Below, piece after piece: positions 63,109-64,000 of a DNA stretch of 64,000 bases. Below the pieces are notes generated by a model. It was not told where the DNA came from. It worked only from the letters and a program-made list of their open reading frames with translations, and did not search any database. The stretch lies in contig NZ_JAADZV010000003.1 in NCBI RefSeq assembly GCF_010645075.1, positions 124,001 through 188,000 on the forward strand, in the 5' to 3' direction. The number at the start of each line of letters is the position of its first letter. Position 1 is the stretch's first letter. The translations under genes were made by a program, and so were the position numbers. The stretch comes from Flavobacterium limi (GTDB taxonomy: Bacteria; Bacteroidota; Bacteroidia; Flavobacteriales; Flavobacteriaceae).

Positions 63109-64000
63109 TTGAAAACCAGAATTGCTATAAATGGCTTTGGGAGAATCGGCAGAAATTTATTTCGATTACTTTTAAACCATCCTGAAATTGAAGTTGTTGC
63201 AATTAATGATATTGCTGACAACAAAACTATGTCACATTTGATAAAATATGACAGCATCCACGGGGTTTTGCCTTTTGCAGTATCTCATGATGAAAAAAGC
63301 ATAATTGTCAATGAAAAACATTATTTGTTCTTTCATGAAAAGAAGATTTCAAATTTAGACTGGAAAAGTCACAATATTGATTTTGTAATTGAATCAACAG
63401 GGAAACACAAAACCCACGAGGAGCTAAATGCACATATTGAAGCCGGGGCAAAAAAGGTGATTCTTTCTGCTCCATCAGAGGTTGACACAATTAAAACTGT
63501 TGTTTTAGGAGTAAATGAGAAGATTTTAGACGGGAGTGAAAAAATTGTTTCGAATGCAAGCTGTACCACAAACAATGCTGCTCCAATGATAAAAATAATT
63601 GATGAATTGTGTGGTATTGAACAGGCTTATATTACAACAATTCATTCATATACTACCGATCAAAGTTTACACGATCAGCCGCATAAAGATTTAAGAAGAG
63701 CGAGAGGAGCCAGCCAGTCGATTGTTCCAACAACAACCGGAGCAGCTAAAGCACTCACAAAAATCTTCCCTAATCTGCATCAAAAAATTGGAGGCTGCGG
63801 TATTCGTGTTCCGGTGCCGGATGGGTCTTTAACAGATATTACGTTCAATGTAAAACGTGCCGTTACTATTGAAGAAATTAATGATGCTTTTCAAAATGCA
63901 TCAAAAACATATTTAAAAAACATATTAGATTACACAGAAGATCCAATCGTATCCGTGGATATAATAGGCAATACAAATTCATGCTTATTTGACTCTCAGC
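63109..64000 (+). CDS. gap: glyceraldehyde-3-phosphate dehydrogenase (5' part, cut by window end)
   Basis: Glycolytic enzyme. The frame begins at TTG (63109): LKTRIAINGFGRIGRNLF; an ATG at a better position was not found. The Rossmann motif NGFGRIGR, the catalytic motif SNASCTTNNAAP (Cys near 63565), TTIHSYTTDQ, RRARGASQSIVPTTTGAAKA and GIRVPVPDGSLTD are intact. The 3' end (about 35 residues) lies beyond the window. A TTG start for an abundant enzyme is unusual but possible; it may be a second GAPDH copy. Confidence 0.95.
   Translation, partial: MKTRIAINGFGRIGRNLFRLLLNHPEIEVVAINDIADNKTMSHLIKYDSIHGVLPFAVSHDEKSIIVNEKHYLFFHEKKISNLDWKSHNIDFVIESTGKHKTHEELNAHIEAGAKKVILSAPSEVDTIKTVVLGVNEKILDGSEKIVSNASCTTNNAAPMIKIIDELCGIEQAYITTIHSYTTDQSLHDQPHKDLRRARGASQSIVPTTTGAAKALTKIFPNLHQKIGGCGIRVPVPDGSLTDITFNVKRAVTIEEINDAFQNASKTYLKNILDYTEDPIVSVDIIGNTNSCLFDSQ

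Overview
This window is chromosomal DNA of a Flavobacterium-like member of the Bacteroidota. The evidence is AT-rich DNA, several exact matches to the Bacteroidota promoter (TTG, 19 bases, TAnnTTTG), type IX secretion (T9SS) sorting tails of types A and B, a SusC/SusD pair, gene families typical of the group (DUF5683, the long-form signal peptidase I, the TonB protein with a YETKW-type N-terminus), and dispersed Flavobacterium-style intergenic repeats.

Layout. 1-5.3 kb: core genes (3' part of recQ, fmt, an HU protein, a YqgE/AlgH protein, an aminodeoxychorismate-lyase-like enzyme, a START-like protein) ending with a tRNA with anticodon CAT. 5.3-16.4 kb: an accessory stretch with an orphan ImmA/IrrE-type metallopeptidase, a 1267-residue secreted T9SS type B protein, and a decayed Rhs/YD-repeat gene. 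The Rhs gene has lost its 5' end and is split by a one-base insertion in an A6 tract, but it still has an intact variable C-terminal toxin-like tail followed by a probable immunity gene. 16.4-29.8 kb: a pectin utilisation locus with a LacI-type regulator, a decayed hexuronate (ExuT-type) transporter, a secreted T9SS protein, a secreted pectinesterase, a DUF5123-like beta-helix lipoprotein, SusD and SusC. Two of its promoters carry an AATCGATT palindrome in the same place directly beside the -7 box, which suggests one LacI-type regulon.

30-34 kb: an MFS exporter divergent from an AraC regulator, then a small heavy-metal cluster (CXXC/AraC-type regulator, HMA-domain membrane protein, 49-residue Cys-rich exported peptide), and a DUF4442 thioesterase-like gene. 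34.4-39 kb: a DUF4870 protein, a structured repeat, and a PadR-PspC-DUF2807 envelope-stress type operon followed by a second DUF2807 gene. 39-52.3 kb: housekeeping genes: trxB, tRNA-Pro, parA-parB-DUF5683, dapB, lepB, wbqC-like, then on the minus strand an EEP nuclease, two rhomboids, mutL, ribH and a TPR protein. 52.5-64 kb: recF, DUF2461, two glycosyltransferases, murB, a PaiB-like protein, a sigma-70 factor, TonB, a PH-domain protein, an M48 peptidase, lipA and the 5' part of a gapA-type gene.

The two most informative parts are the pectin locus, where regulator, operators, promoters and terminators can be read as a circuit of three transcription units, and the Rhs remnant, where an apparently intact toxin/immunity end survives on a broken scaffold. 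No CRISPR array, rRNA gene, intact insertion sequence or prophage was seen.
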